A stretch of DNA of 64,000 nucleotides. Origin: Amoebophrya sp. A120. Taxonomy: Eukaryota > Sar > Dinophyceae > Syndiniales > Amoebophryaceae. The stretch lies in NCBI GenBank assembly GCA_905178155.1, contig CAJINV010000005.1:2234054-2298053 (forward strand). Direction: 5' to 3'. Position 1 is the first letter of the stretch; each line of letters opens with the position of its first letter. The translations under genes were made by a program, and so were the position numbers. Shown piece after piece: positions 33,528-43,578 of the stretch. The notes under the pieces were generated by a model. The model was not told where the DNA came from. It made no database searches and saw nothing but the letters and a program-made list of their open reading frames with translations.

Positions 33528-34316
33528 ATGCTGCGCATGTCCACCACCGTCTGGTTGATGTCGTCCTTCGCCGGGATGACTACTGCAGAGAAGGTGGACG
33601 CCACAGGCGACGGGGACGCCTCGGAGCAACCCTCTGGTGAAGGAGACAGCACGGAGAGCATCAATTCTGAGCAAGGTCGTGCGGCTCGTACCGCAGCCGC
33701 CGACAAGGCCGCGAAAGCTAGTCGAACCAGCGAAATACAACATGAAGGGGCAGATTCCATCTTTAACGACCTTCTTGGGGCTGCGCACGCCAGCGCCAAC
33801 GATCATTTGCACCGACTCTTGCAGGCCCTCCCCCAAGCTGACTTAGACCACGCTCCGTTTACCTCGGACGATGTTGAAACGCGTTTACTCCGACACGCCT
33901 TTCAAATAAAAGGAAACCGGGAACCAAGCCAGCTAAAGGCCTTGAGACACGGGATACCAGACACCGACGACGCAGTCGTGTTGGGGGCGCACTTCAAGCG
34001 GTATTGCATCCTCTACGGGTCCGCAGTAGCTGTGTATTCCGGGAGCATTCGTCCCCTCATTCCGACGAGTACACTAGCTCTGCGCATGAACGGGAAGTCG
34101 AAAGACGATGTCGAAGATGAACTCCAAACCGACAACATCGCGTATAAAGCCCAACGCGAAGTCTTGCACATATACTTTCATACGCAGAGCGCTTCTTACC
34201 GGGACGTTTTTCAGGGCACTAAAGTACAGATTTCCGATGAGTGTGTGTTTTTTATAAGAGTGAGTTGTATCTTCTTCTTGATGGTTTTGGTGTTACTTAT
34301 CAGCTTACACCAGTAA
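33528..34316 (+). CDS. Hypothetical secreted protein, 3' end unresolved
   Basis: I do not recognise the family. From ATG 33528 the protein begins with a basic-hydrophobic stretch (TTVWLMSSFAGMTTA) that fits a signal peptide, then an acidic Ser/Glu linker, then a well-mixed folded-looking region (HLHRLLQALPQADL, VETRLLRHAFQI, HIYFHTQSASYRDVF). The frame ends in a hydrophobic tail that is probably intronic: GTACAG at about 34226 or GTGAGT at about 34260 could be donors. Later short frames at 34572-34684 and 34861-34938, each after a plausible acceptor, may be further exons. An upstream in-frame ATG at 33495 is less signal-like. Confidence 0.45.
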   Translation: MLRMSTTVWLMSSFAGMTTAEKVDATGDGDASEQPSGEGDSTESINSEQGRAARTAAADKAAKASRTSEIQHEGADSIFNDLLGAAHASANDHLHRLLQALPQADLDHAPFTSDDVETRLLRHAFQIKGNREPSQLKALRHGIPDTDDAVVLGAHFKRYCILYGSAVAVYSGSIRPLIPTSTLALRMNGKSKDDVEDELQTDNIAYKAQREVLHIYFHTQSASYRDVFQGTKVQISDECVFFIRVSCIFFLMVLVLLISLHQ

Positions 34317-34559
34317 CAGTAGTTCTGCAGTTGTAAGCAGATTTCATTAATCTGCAAAATCAAAAAGCACTTCAAGCTACATGCCACTAGTCCTATAATT
34401 CGATGGTCACCTGCACAAAGAACATAATTGAGATAGATGAATGCAAGAAAGAAGCGAGTTATGCTTATGGCATACTACACCACGCGCCGCGTCCTTGCTT
34501 TTTCTTCTTCATTCGTTCCAGCCCTGCTCCGTTCCCATTTCGCTTTCATTGTCAATGGC

Positions 34560-34938
34560 TGGAGCGGCAGATGATGATCGATCTGTACACCGTCGGCGAA
34601 CGGTTTGCAAACTCAAGCCGCTGCCCAGGGTGCAAGTTAAAACGTCCACACTTACCAACTGACCACCAGAACGAAAATCAATGACTCGCTTGCTTGCGCC
34701 TTATCCTCCTTTGCTTCTTCAGGTTCCTGGCCATGCCCTCCATGTTCCTAAAAACTACATGAAAAATCATTACAGATACAGAAGTGTGGTTTTCAATTAT
34801 CTATTTTTCCATTCTGTTTGCTTTGACATTAGTATTATTGTTGTACTCTTACAGATCGTCGAAGATCAGGCTCAAAAGGTGAAGTTCGTTGAATTGGAGA
34901 ATGTAGCAGACCACCGTCGGCAGAAGAAGTTATTGTAG
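34560..34938 (+). other. Possible 3' exons of the preceding gene
   Basis: After the acceptor-like GCGGCAG (ending about 34570) a frame reads MMIDLYTVGERFANSS, and after the pyrimidine-rich acceptor ending TTACAG (about 34855) a frame reads IVEDQAQKVKFVELEN to a TAG at 34938. Phase relations to the upstream exon cannot be fixed without transcripts. Confidence 0.25.
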
Positions 34939-35416
34939 AGAATTTCAGGCTAAGTTTACATCGACCCGGACGTGTGGACGAGATCCGCGTTCGCGCGTAC
35001 GCCGGTCTGCGTGGTGTGGTTGTTTCGGGCAGCCGAGCTTGAGACCTGTCATTTTTTGGTCTGGGCCCATATTATTGCTAACCGCCCCCAGGTATATTTA
35101 GTTGCACAGCTGCGAAGCAAGCACGTCTGGCGAAGCTTCCGGATATAGAGAGCCAGAATGACTCTGGCTCTCCACGAGGGGCTATCCACGTTGGTTTACA
35201 GTTCTGAAAAGTAGCAGGCTCGGCACCAGACTCATGAAAAATTGGTCCCGGGGTTCAAAAGAAACGCAGGTACAAGAGTACAAAGGTCCTCAGCCTGCTC
35301 GCCCGTTGGTTGCAAGCATGCCATGCAGAAAGGACCTTGCCCGCTCGGCCGGGTGGATGATTAGAAACCTAGGCTGCAAATTCTCTCAATAATCTGAACC
35401 TGGTGCAAAGAAATTC
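34939..35416. other. Intergenic stretch, nothing recognised
   Basis: Spacer before the next hypothetical gene. It holds a short inverted pair around 35147-35175 (AGAGCCAGA.../TCTGGCTCT), possibly a small hairpin. Confidence 0.4.
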
Positions 35417-36852
35417 ATGCATAACGACGACAACGGGCGGAAGAAAAATGACGAAACGCAGGATCTGATGATGCGCATGTTCAATCTCGATCTGCGCGAA
35501 GGGCGAGGGCCAGAGGAATTGAACACCGAATTGAACGAGCTCTACGAAAAAGCCAACAGTTTTCTTCCCGAACAACCCAAAGACGGGGCATCATTCTCCC
35601 AAGTGGCTTCCAAGGAATCACGGGTCGCATCAATCACGAACAAATTGAGCCACAAGGTAAGATCATCATGCGCACGCAGTCCCCTCCACCTTCTTCGTCG
35701 TTCCGTGAAGCAGCGGCCGTATTGCACCCACATGATGAAGAAACGATCGGAGCGGCTACTTCAGGTGCCATCGAGTCCACCTCCGCACCGGAATACGCGA
35801 GGTTGACACCGCATGCAACGCCAGTGAGAAGAAACGTCGGACAGAGCAGTGACGAACTAAAGCACAAGACGTCAACCACTCCACTTGTTGCTGCACCTGG
35901 CTCCAGCGACGAAGCCAGGCCTCCTGCAGTCCGTCACGCGGTCAAGGAGTCGCGGAAGCAAGGTCTTGCCAAGCAGCAGGCTGCAGACGATGACGCTTCA
36001 TTAATGGAAGCAGAGATGACGTCATCGAGTGCCATCGAGGTAGCGTCTGCGGTAGCAAGAGGCAGCACTGACGCACCATCGGATCATGCTGCATCGCACG
36101 TGGTCTCGTCGATCTCCGCAGCAGTGTCAGGCAGCAGTGGTCGCACAGCGAAGACCACGCCGACTGCTGAGATAGCAGCGCCTGCCAAGACGACGTCGAA
36201 GAGAATGCTGCGGAAAGAAGTACCGGAGAGGGATGAGAAGCCGAGCTATTCAACTTTTCACCATTTTTCGTACTTTACCGTTGCCGAACTCGTGTCGTCC
36301 AAGCAGTGCGGATTATTCGGAGTCCTCGTCCTCGCCGCTTTTGCCTCGTTTCTCATTTGCTGGTGTTCCAGACGTCTGTGTGGACTTGGAGCGTCAGAAG
36401 AGCAGCAAGACCGCCGGAATGTCTCGGGGAAAGCGGTTAGGAACAAATTCTCCCGCAGTCTGGAAAAGCACGCGCCGTCCTCCTACGGAACGCTCCAGCA
36501 GTCGGGAAGAAACAACCGCGACGAGAGCAGTCCCAGCGAGCGCTGCGATGGCGGGAGGGCGAACAAGGAGTCCGCTTTTCACGTCAGTGGTTCGGACGAT
36601 GAGGAGAAGCCGAGCCGGCTGTCTTCGGCACAAGAACACATCAACAGCGGGAAGAGGATGGGATTTGGAGGTTTGGTGAATGGGGAACAGCACGTTGCTA
36701 GAGAGGATTCTGTGAACGTACAAAGGAACTACTTATTTGAAGAAGCGTCTTTTTTTTTTCACAAAAGTAATTTTTTCTTGCATAGATACGGAGGGATACG
36801 CATGTTCGAGAAGTGGATTTCAGATCAAACAACACGAAAACACTCAGGTTAG
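35417..36852 (+). CDS. Hypothetical single-pass membrane protein
   Basis: Not recognised. A first exon from ATG 35417 gives a charged, helical N-terminus (LREGRGPEELNTELNELYEKA) and ends at a GTAAGA donor at about 35656. The following frame (35668-36852) is Ser/Ala/Thr-rich and holds one strong transmembrane helix, CGLFGVLVLAAFASFLICWC, at about 36307-36366, followed by a Cys- and Arg-containing juxtamembrane segment and a hydrophilic tail. How the two frames join is unclear; a very short intron with an acceptor at about 35707-35712 is possible. The last codons near 36720-36852 probably include an intron (donor GTACAA about 36720, acceptor TTGCATAG about 36785). Confidence 0.4.
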
Positions 36853-36867
36853 CGGCTTCTCCATGGA

Positions 36868-37663
36868 CTACAATTCAAACCGGCAGCGCTACATAGTCGA
36901 GGGCGCCGAATCCGGGTCCGGAGACGGTTTACGGGATTGCAATACCGATACCAGTCGGAAGAAGACGACGTTTCTTGCGAGGACCAGTGGAGCAATTGCA
37001 ACCACGGTATGCTTTCGTAGTGTGATTACACTGGTGGCACGAGAAATAGAAAAATTTCGTCCGAAACAATGTGTCCGGCGTGTTTTAATTTGCTTGCATT
37101 GAATAATCGATAATACGCGATAGCGAAAACCTAATTTCGAAAACTCAAATCGACCAGAACTCGACGAGCACAAGGCTGGCTACCATGGCGCGTGGCATCA
37201 TCGGCGGAGAGAGCATCGCTCTGGAGAAGGATGACATGCTGACTCGCCGGGAAAAGGGCGTCTTTGTGACGTCGAGCACACAAGTAGAATCTGGCAGTTC
37301 GCATCAGACTGAGGGCACCGCCAAGGAGGTATTGACTGATACAAAGGTGATTCAGAATCGTCCACTGAGCGAGTCCATTTTGCATATTTGGTCCGTACAA
37401 GCAGTTGCCCTCGACCTCGAGGCCAATTTTTGCGAAGAACTACCTAGGAGTTCCCCGGCCAGTGCAGCATTTGAAACTAGCGAGGAGTTCCTAATGAAAC
37501 AGTGTAGCATCTGAAAAACTACAATTTCTACAAAACAGGCCCACGAGACTACTACTTCCGCGACGTCGAGAAACTGTGTGATCGCTGGGCATCATGTTAC
37601 TTGGCCCGACAGTGCCGTTCTGTCGCCTCCGGACGCTTATCACGGAAGCGACCGCCAAGACTC
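36868..37663 (+). CDS. Hypothetical gene, two or three exons
   Basis: Weakly supported. A frame from ATG 36868 (MDYNSNRQRYIVEGAESG) meets a GTATGC donor at about 37008. After an acceptor ending GACCAG near 37140 a frame encodes MARGIIGGESIALEKDD and continues to a donor at 37329. The acceptor CAAAACAG ending at 37538 then allows a phase-0 exon to the TAG at 37661-37663. No domain is recognised; the pieces could equally belong to the previous gene. Confidence 0.25.
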
Positions 37664-39021
37664 GCTGGTGTAGCCCTCGGCGGGGACGACGGAGGGAAGA
37701 CGATGATGTGTCTCAGAACTACACTAACGGGAATGATTTTATGCGAATCACAGCTGCATATATTGATTTCAAAGAAAATGATACGGAAAAGGTAGGGACC
37801 TGAAGTTCCGACTCAATATGACCGAGTATGTAGGTATGCTCTGTGTCTTCAGTTGCAAAACCAAATATGATGATAGTGAGAGATATGAATAAATCAACTT
37901 CACATACTTACATTGTTTAACAACTCCCCTAGGTACTTACGAAGTAAGTGAAAAAATCACCAATGCCTTATGGTTGAGCTTCAAAGCAACCACTGCGAAA
38001 CTGGCTGTTTTACGGACAGCACGAAGAATATCAGAATTGCCAGACAGCCACCAGCTAAGCAAATCGACTGATTCACGTAGATAGAGAGGATGTTTTCATC
38101 GTAGATTTTTCCTAGCGCTCGTGTATCTTTTGCTCCAATAAAAAACGAATCAGACGCAAAGCCATTGATAGAACACCTAGCATCGAAAGTCGTAGCGCAG
38201 CAAGGCATTCCCATGCTTACCCTCTATGAAACATATGCGTTTATAATAGCTGCAGCATTTGCCAGGCTGTGAACAGGTATTTAATTATAGCACCGTAAGT
38301 AGAAGCACGGGTAGCTACGCGTCTGCGCAGCAAGCGTTTCAATTAGAGGCGAAGGGTATGGCAAAACGATTTCGCAGCAACACGTTGAAAGAATACTTCA
38401 ATGAACATAAACAAATGACTTTACATCTTCTGTAGCAGCTCCTCAGCAAAATTTCTAACTCGTAAAGAATTTTTTATCGTTCTTCACAATTAAGTGTTAC
38501 CCTTCTTTGACGTTTTTAATCCCGCCCCAGGTAAAATGAATGTATAGCTAAGCAATGCAAATTTTGTAAAATCCAAACCTTATCGTTATCCACCTGTATT
38601 TGATTTGCGAAGTCAGAATTGTACAGTATTCGTCGTTTTCAATCTAATGGAACTGGAAGGGCTTTTTAGCTATGCGCTGACGCAGTGCTACACATTGCCA
38701 CTGGTGGTCGAGAGGAAGTACCAAAAGAAATGCTGTTTGTTCTACCCCACTGCGTTTTGAGTTTGCTGATTTGCAGACCTGATCGCAGATGAGTGGACAT
38801 GCAACGCAAGCTAGTGCTTTTGTTTTGGTCTCCGTCTTGCACCGGTAACAAGTACTCACACCCACACGTCACCATGATCCCATACGCATTTCCGAGCGAT
38901 CTGCTTTTGCAAGTTTCTTTTTGCCTAGGCTCCTGCCCAGGTAGGTTCGCACCAGGTCGCATTTGCTTAACGCCATGGCCTTCAAACAGTTGTTTTCGTC
39001 TCGAACACCGGTCGCGCTGTC
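37664..39021. other. Intergenic stretch, A-T rich
   Basis: About 1.3 kb of A-T rich DNA without a supported gene. The last ~60 bases hold an alternative ATG (38975) in a different frame from the MutS gene. Confidence 0.45.
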
Positions 39022-42000
39022 ATGCGGCCGGGGGTGCTTTACAGAAAGAATGGGACGATCCGCGCGCGTCCGGGTGGGTCGTGCTCTTTTCTTCCTGTGG
39101 CAGACATGGTCGTGTGGAAGAGTGTACGGCGGTCAAGCCAGGTCACCAGCAGCTTCTGGACTGCTGGAAGCACGAAGGACTGTGATTCAACACGTGCGCC
39201 GTCCTGTGTGCGTGCATTCACTACCTTCTATCGGCCGATCCAGGAGAAGTTGCTTGGGCGCGGGACGGCCTGTGTCAAAGAGTTGCGGGGACGACATGAG
39301 AAGCAGTTTTCTTCGATCTCCGCCGCACGGATCAAAAATGCCATCCAGCAACATCACCAGGAGCAAGCCCCCGCTCGAAACCCGGCTACTGTGGGCACTG
39401 CACGTGGCACGCAAGTTTTCCCTCCGCTCCAACAAAACCTCGACACCGACGCCAAATTGATCCAGAGTTGCTACCGCCTTGTCACGGAACGGGTAGATCG
39501 CCCGATCGCGGTGAATCTCATCCCGCAACTCGACTGCAGCAACTTACTCGGCTTCCCATCGCCGAGTCTGGCGAGTTTGATGAAGTTGAAAACGAAGAAG
39601 TCACTCACAAAAAACCCCCGAACAACCAGCCCTACTGTGCCCGCCGGCCGCCAGTCGCTCCTCCGTGAGGTCTTACTCCAGAAGGAAGCCGCGATCTTAC
39701 ACTCCGCTACCTACCAGCAGACCGGAGCGCATAGTGTCGTTTTCCTGACTCGCGTCGGCGATTTTTACGAGGCTTGGGGTTTTGACGCGGTGCTCTGTGT
39801 GCAGTTTTGCGGGCTGAATCCTATGGGCGGCAAGGCGAAGTGCGGCTGTCCGAAGAGTTTGGTGCAGCAGACCTGCGACGCGCTCACCACGCAGGGTTTT
39901 TCCGTCGCGATCTACGAGGAAGTGGCCGGGGACGTGGTGAAACGAAAAAACGCACAACTGAAACAGCGGTTTCTGGCACAGATCGTCACCGCGGCGCAGC
40001 CAACTTATCGGTATGGAATGTCTATTTGCTCGGCGGGTACGGGGGCAAGTCTGGCGTCTAGCACCACTTCGACTGCTACCGATAAGGTTGACACCACCCA
40101 TTCCCCGATCCTCGGCGCGGGTCTCGAGTTCATGACGAAATCCAGTCTGCAGCCCCGTCCTGTCGTCGCCCTCCGTCGCTCCGTCGATCGCGGGTTCGAC
40201 CTCTGCGAGATTGATTTGGAAAGCCAAACCTTCCGGCGCCTCCGCGGACTGACGCGGGAAGCGGTCCGCACGCAGCTGGAGCGGCTCCCGGGCGTGGCGC
40301 AGTTGGTCTGCTTCCACTGCAGCCCGGCGCAACTGCCCTTTCTGCGGGAGTACACTACGACTGCGCCGGCTTTGGTGTACCGGGTTGGGATGCTGGGAGG
40401 CGGGGCTTTCCCGGGGACGACCGGAGCAGGTGGACAAGATGTTGGAGCTAGACCCTCTGGTGCAGGAAATGGTGTTTTTGTGGCAAATTTCGTCCACCAA
40501 GCATTGCGGATGCTGCAGGTTAACGACAGTGAAATTGCAAATTTTCGTGAGGTCAGCTGCTCATCATCAGCCTCATCCGATGGGCATCAAACTCTTCAAA
40601 ACCACGAAGACCTGCCAGTTCTCCCCCCACTCGGTGTGGGCGTCGCGAGGTTCCTCGGCCTGACAAGCACGAAAATCGGAGGAGGCGGTCCTCTTCGGGG
40701 CAGTTTTGCAAACGGTGAAACAACGTCCAGCCCTTCCTCCCCTAACCTGATCAGCTGCTTACTGCCCCAAAACAGCCCGGCCTACGCCCACCGCTGGCTG
40801 CAGGAGTGGCTGTTGTCACCGCCCGTCTCCAAGCTTCGAACCTGTTTCGCCGAAGCCGTGAAATACTTTCGGGACACGAACCAGCCGCTGCCTGGGCCGG
40901 AGTCCCTCCGGCCGGTGAAGTTTGATTTCGCCAGCTGCCACAACTTTCACCAGGCCGGCAGCGAGTTCCAGGTGCTGAAAAAGTCGCTGAAAGCGTTTTT
41001 GGACGTGGAGAAACGGTTCCGAGGGAAAATCGTGGAAACCTCTATTTTCCCCATTGCCGCCTACCACTCCGGCGTGCCTGCGAGTGTGGACGTTGTCCGG
41101 ATTGCGGAAAAATTAGTGCGGAGGATCGAGGAGACGGTCGTCGACGAGACGGCGGCGCGTTTTGGAGACGTGAACGCAACCGGGACAAACGCTTTTGATA
41201 GTGCTGTAGGAGATGAGGAGATAGACTCAATATATGTTGCCACCGACACTCACGCGACAACGAGGCAACAGCCTGATTTTCTCAAAGAGCTCCTCGACTT
41301 CGCCGCGCACAAAGAGGCCGCACTGAACCAGAGCAACATCCTTGTGTGCCGCGAAGGCCTACGTGACGCATTCGACGCTTTCCAGGGGTACGCGGATTTA
41401 CAGGTCGGAAAAGGGTTTCGGATTGTTTTCAGAAAAGCGTTGCCGCCAAAACGGGCGGCGGAGGGGGGATTTTCGGGAGGTGGCGATGGTACAGCCGCTG
41501 GCTTTTCTCCTTCACCCGCGCACGACTCCGCGATTGTTTTTCAGGACGCACTCTACCTCGCACCGGTGACGAAAAAAGTTCAAGTTGCCAAAAGTCCTCG
41601 TGGTGATTCGGCTGCAATTATTGACGAGGCCGAGAACCATCAACATCCATCAGACCCTTCGTCATTCTCTTCCCCACATGAACCAACCAAGTTTTCGAAA
41701 AAATCGTCCACCTCGACTCTCGGCCCCCGCTACCGCCACGGTGGCTACCGGCCGCTTGATTTGGTCCGACTGGAGCGAGATTACCTGAGGGAACTCGAAA
41801 ATTGCGAACACGCCGCAAATGCCAAGATTCGCAAGCTAGCACAGGAAATCCAATCCGAGACCGCGGCTGTCGCATTTATTTCCCACACTTTGGTAGTTGT
41901 TTCTGTCGCATCACTCCATGCGGAAGAGAGTTTACGACGCGGCTGGACCTTTGTGGAAGGCGGATTTGAAGAAGAGAGTAGTAACACTCTGACTAGCAGG

Positions 42001-43578
42001 ATAGATGATAAGCACGACAAGAATTCCGCCAGCACTGCCTCGCTTGCTGAAGAGACTGAAAAACCTCCCGCAGCTATCCACCTCCGCCATCTCTACCCGT
42101 ATTGGCTTCAGTCCCCCACAGACACTGCAAATCCGCAAAACGCGAACACCATTTCGCTCCAAACTGCGAACTCCGTTGTCGTCCTCACTGCGCCGAACGC
42201 AAGTGGAAAATCCTGTCTGCTCCGTTCCTTCCTCGCCGTCGTTTTGCTCCACCACTGCGGTTTGTTCGCTCCGGTCGCAGCAGAATCCTTTCTGACAACC
42301 CGAATCTCTTCCCTCCAAGCCTTCCACCCGACGGGCGACTGTCCGGTGGAGAATCGGTCAGCGTTTGAAAACGAAATCGCGCAAATGTCCGAGATCCTAC
42401 AGGAGGTTAACGACTACCACTCTAGGACGAAGAAACCATCTCTCATCATGATCGACGAGTTTGGACGGGGGACCAGCGCCCGGGAAGCGACGGCCTTGGC
42501 GGCCGCGATTTTGGAGTATTTGAAACCGCCAAACGGGTTCACGTGCACGATTTTCGCCACGCACTTGCACGAAATTTACCCATTGTTGGAGACAGGAATA
42601 ACTGCAACGAGTTGCATGGCGAGAACGAGTGATGAAGAAGAAAGTGAAGAAGCTGGTGCTGCAAAAATCGACGCTGTTGGAACAACCAAAGGCGGTGGCG
42701 GATCTGGTGAAAGAGCAACTACAACTGAAGCGAAGAATGAGCAAGAAAGCGACTACCTCTTCTGGCGCATGGCCGCGAACTACAAGCTAGAGTCGGGAAA
42801 GTGCACGAACAGCGAGGCCCTGCACTGCGCGAAACGCGGGGGATTGCCGGCGAAGATTTTGGAACGGGCGGAAGCGCTGTTGCAAATGGAACAGGAGCAC
42901 CAAATGGAAGGAGCTGCTAGCGGTGCGATTTTTCGTCCTGCTATTCAAGCTGGAGCAGTTGTGACTGCGGCAGACCCGGTGTCAGACACAACCGAGTTAG
43001 AAGACGCTGCACCAAAGAACTTCCCGATGGCTCAGTCAGAATCTCACGTAAAACACGACTGCCCTCATTCGCAAGACATTAACGCATTCGAAGAAAACCA
43101 GCCTGACCCGGAAACAGCGCAGTTGGACGTGATTAAACTCCTGATGCAGCAGTTGGCAAGCACACAGCAGAAGCAACATCAGACGTCGGGACTGTTTCCT
43201 CCTGATTCAGATTCAACCTGCAATTCTTCAAAAATCGACATCCTCGAGTTGTCCGAAGCCCACTCCCGTCCGCCAGCCTCCGTGAACGCTAGACCCTGCG
43301 TGTACTGCTTCAAACTGCAAGAATCCGGCAGATTCTACGTCGGCGAGACGGCGTCGCTGCGCCAGCGGCTGATGTACCACAAGCGAACGAAAGGCAGCTG
43401 GTCGACTTGTCTGTGCGTTGTTGTGAACGACAAATCCGCGGCGCAATTTGTCGAGACGGCGTTGATCCAGGAGCTGTGTCGTCGCGAATTCCCGATGCAC
43501 AGCGCCAATGACGGGAACCGGAGGGTGGCGAGGGGAGGGGGTCGTCCGGGTGGAGGATTTGGTGGCGGCGGGGGTTGA
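39022..43578 (+). CDS. MSH1-like MutS with C-terminal GIY-YIG nuclease
   Basis: A 1518-residue, apparently intron-free MutS protein of the MSH1/MutS7 type, which guards organelle DNA by mismatch recognition and cleavage. The N-terminus is basic and suits organelle import. The MutS I mismatch-binding domain is clear near 39735-39960 (FLTRVGDFYEAWGFDAV, GLNPMGGKAKCGCP). The ATPase has a Walker A APNASGKS (about residues 1058-1065), where the usual first Gly is Ala, then Walker B LIMIDEFGRGTS (Asp1145) and the TIFATHLHEIYP switch. The C-terminal GIY-YIG domain runs from about 43294 to 43510 with VYCFKL, RFYVGETASLRQRLMYH and a VETALIQEL glutamate. The tail is Gly-Arg rich. The start could lie elsewhere since the N-terminal 100 residues are poorly conserved. 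Confidence 0.87.
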   Translation: MRPGVLYRKNGTIRARPGGSCSFLPVADMVVWKSVRRSSQVTSSFWTAGSTKDCDSTRAPSCVRAFTTFYRPIQEKLLGRGTACVKELRGRHEKQFSSISAARIKNAIQQHHQEQAPARNPATVGTARGTQVFPPLQQNLDTDAKLIQSCYRLVTERVDRPIAVNLIPQLDCSNLLGFPSPSLASLMKLKTKKSLTKNPRTTSPTVPAGRQSLLREVLLQKEAAILHSATYQQTGAHSVVFLTRVGDFYEAWGFDAVLCVQFCGLNPMGGKAKCGCPKSLVQQTCDALTTQGFSVAIYEEVAGDVVKRKNAQLKQRFLAQIVTAAQPTYRYGMSICSAGTGASLASSTTSTATDKVDTTHSPILGAGLEFMTKSSLQPRPVVALRRSVDRGFDLCEIDLESQTFRRLRGLTREAVRTQLERLPGVAQLVCFHCSPAQLPFLREYTTTAPALVYRVGMLGGGAFPGTTGAGGQDVGARPSGAGNGVFVANFVHQALRMLQVNDSEIANFREVSCSSSASSDGHQTLQNHEDLPVLPPLGVGVARFLGLTSTKIGGGGPLRGSFANGETTSSPSSPNLISCLLPQNSPAYAHRWLQEWLLSPPVSKLRTCFAEAVKYFRDTNQPLPGPESLRPVKFDFASCHNFHQAGSEFQVLKKSLKAFLDVEKRFRGKIVETSIFPIAAYHSGVPASVDVVRIAEKLVRRIEETVVDETAARFGDVNATGTNAFDSAVGDEEIDSIYVATDTHATTRQQPDFLKELLDFAAHKEAALNQSNILVCREGLRDAFDAFQGYADLQVGKGFRIVFRKALPPKRAAEGGFSGGGDGTAAGFSPSPAHDSAIVFQDALYLAPVTKKVQVAKSPRGDSAAIIDEAENHQHPSDPSSFSSPHEPTKFSKKSSTSTLGPRYRHGGYRPLDLVRLERDYLRELENCEHAANAKIRKLAQEIQSETAAVAFISHTLVVVSVASLHAEESLRRGWTFVEGGFEEESSNTLTSRIDDKHDKNSASTASLAEETEKPPAAIHLRHLYPYWLQSPTDTANPQNANTISLQTANSVVVLTAPNASGKSCLLRSFLAVVLLHHCGLFAPVAAESFLTTRISSLQAFHPTGDCPVENRSAFENEIAQMSEILQEVNDYHSRTKKPSLIMIDEFGRGTSAREATALAAAILEYLKPPNGFTCTIFATHLHEIYPLLETGITATSCMARTSDEEESEEAGAAKIDAVGTTKGGGGSGERATTTEAKNEQESDYLFWRMAANYKLESGKCTNSEALHCAKRGGLPAKILERAEALLQMEQEHQMEGAASGAIFRPAIQAGAVVTAADPVSDTTELEDAAPKNFPMAQSESHVKHDCPHSQDINAFEENQPDPETAQLDVIKLLMQQLASTQQKQHQTSGLFPPDSDSTCNSSKIDILELSEAHSRPPASVNARPCVYCFKLQESGRFYVGETASLRQRLMYHKRTKGSWSTCLCVVVNDKSAAQFVETALIQELCRREFPMHSANDGNRRVARGGGRPGGGFGGGGG

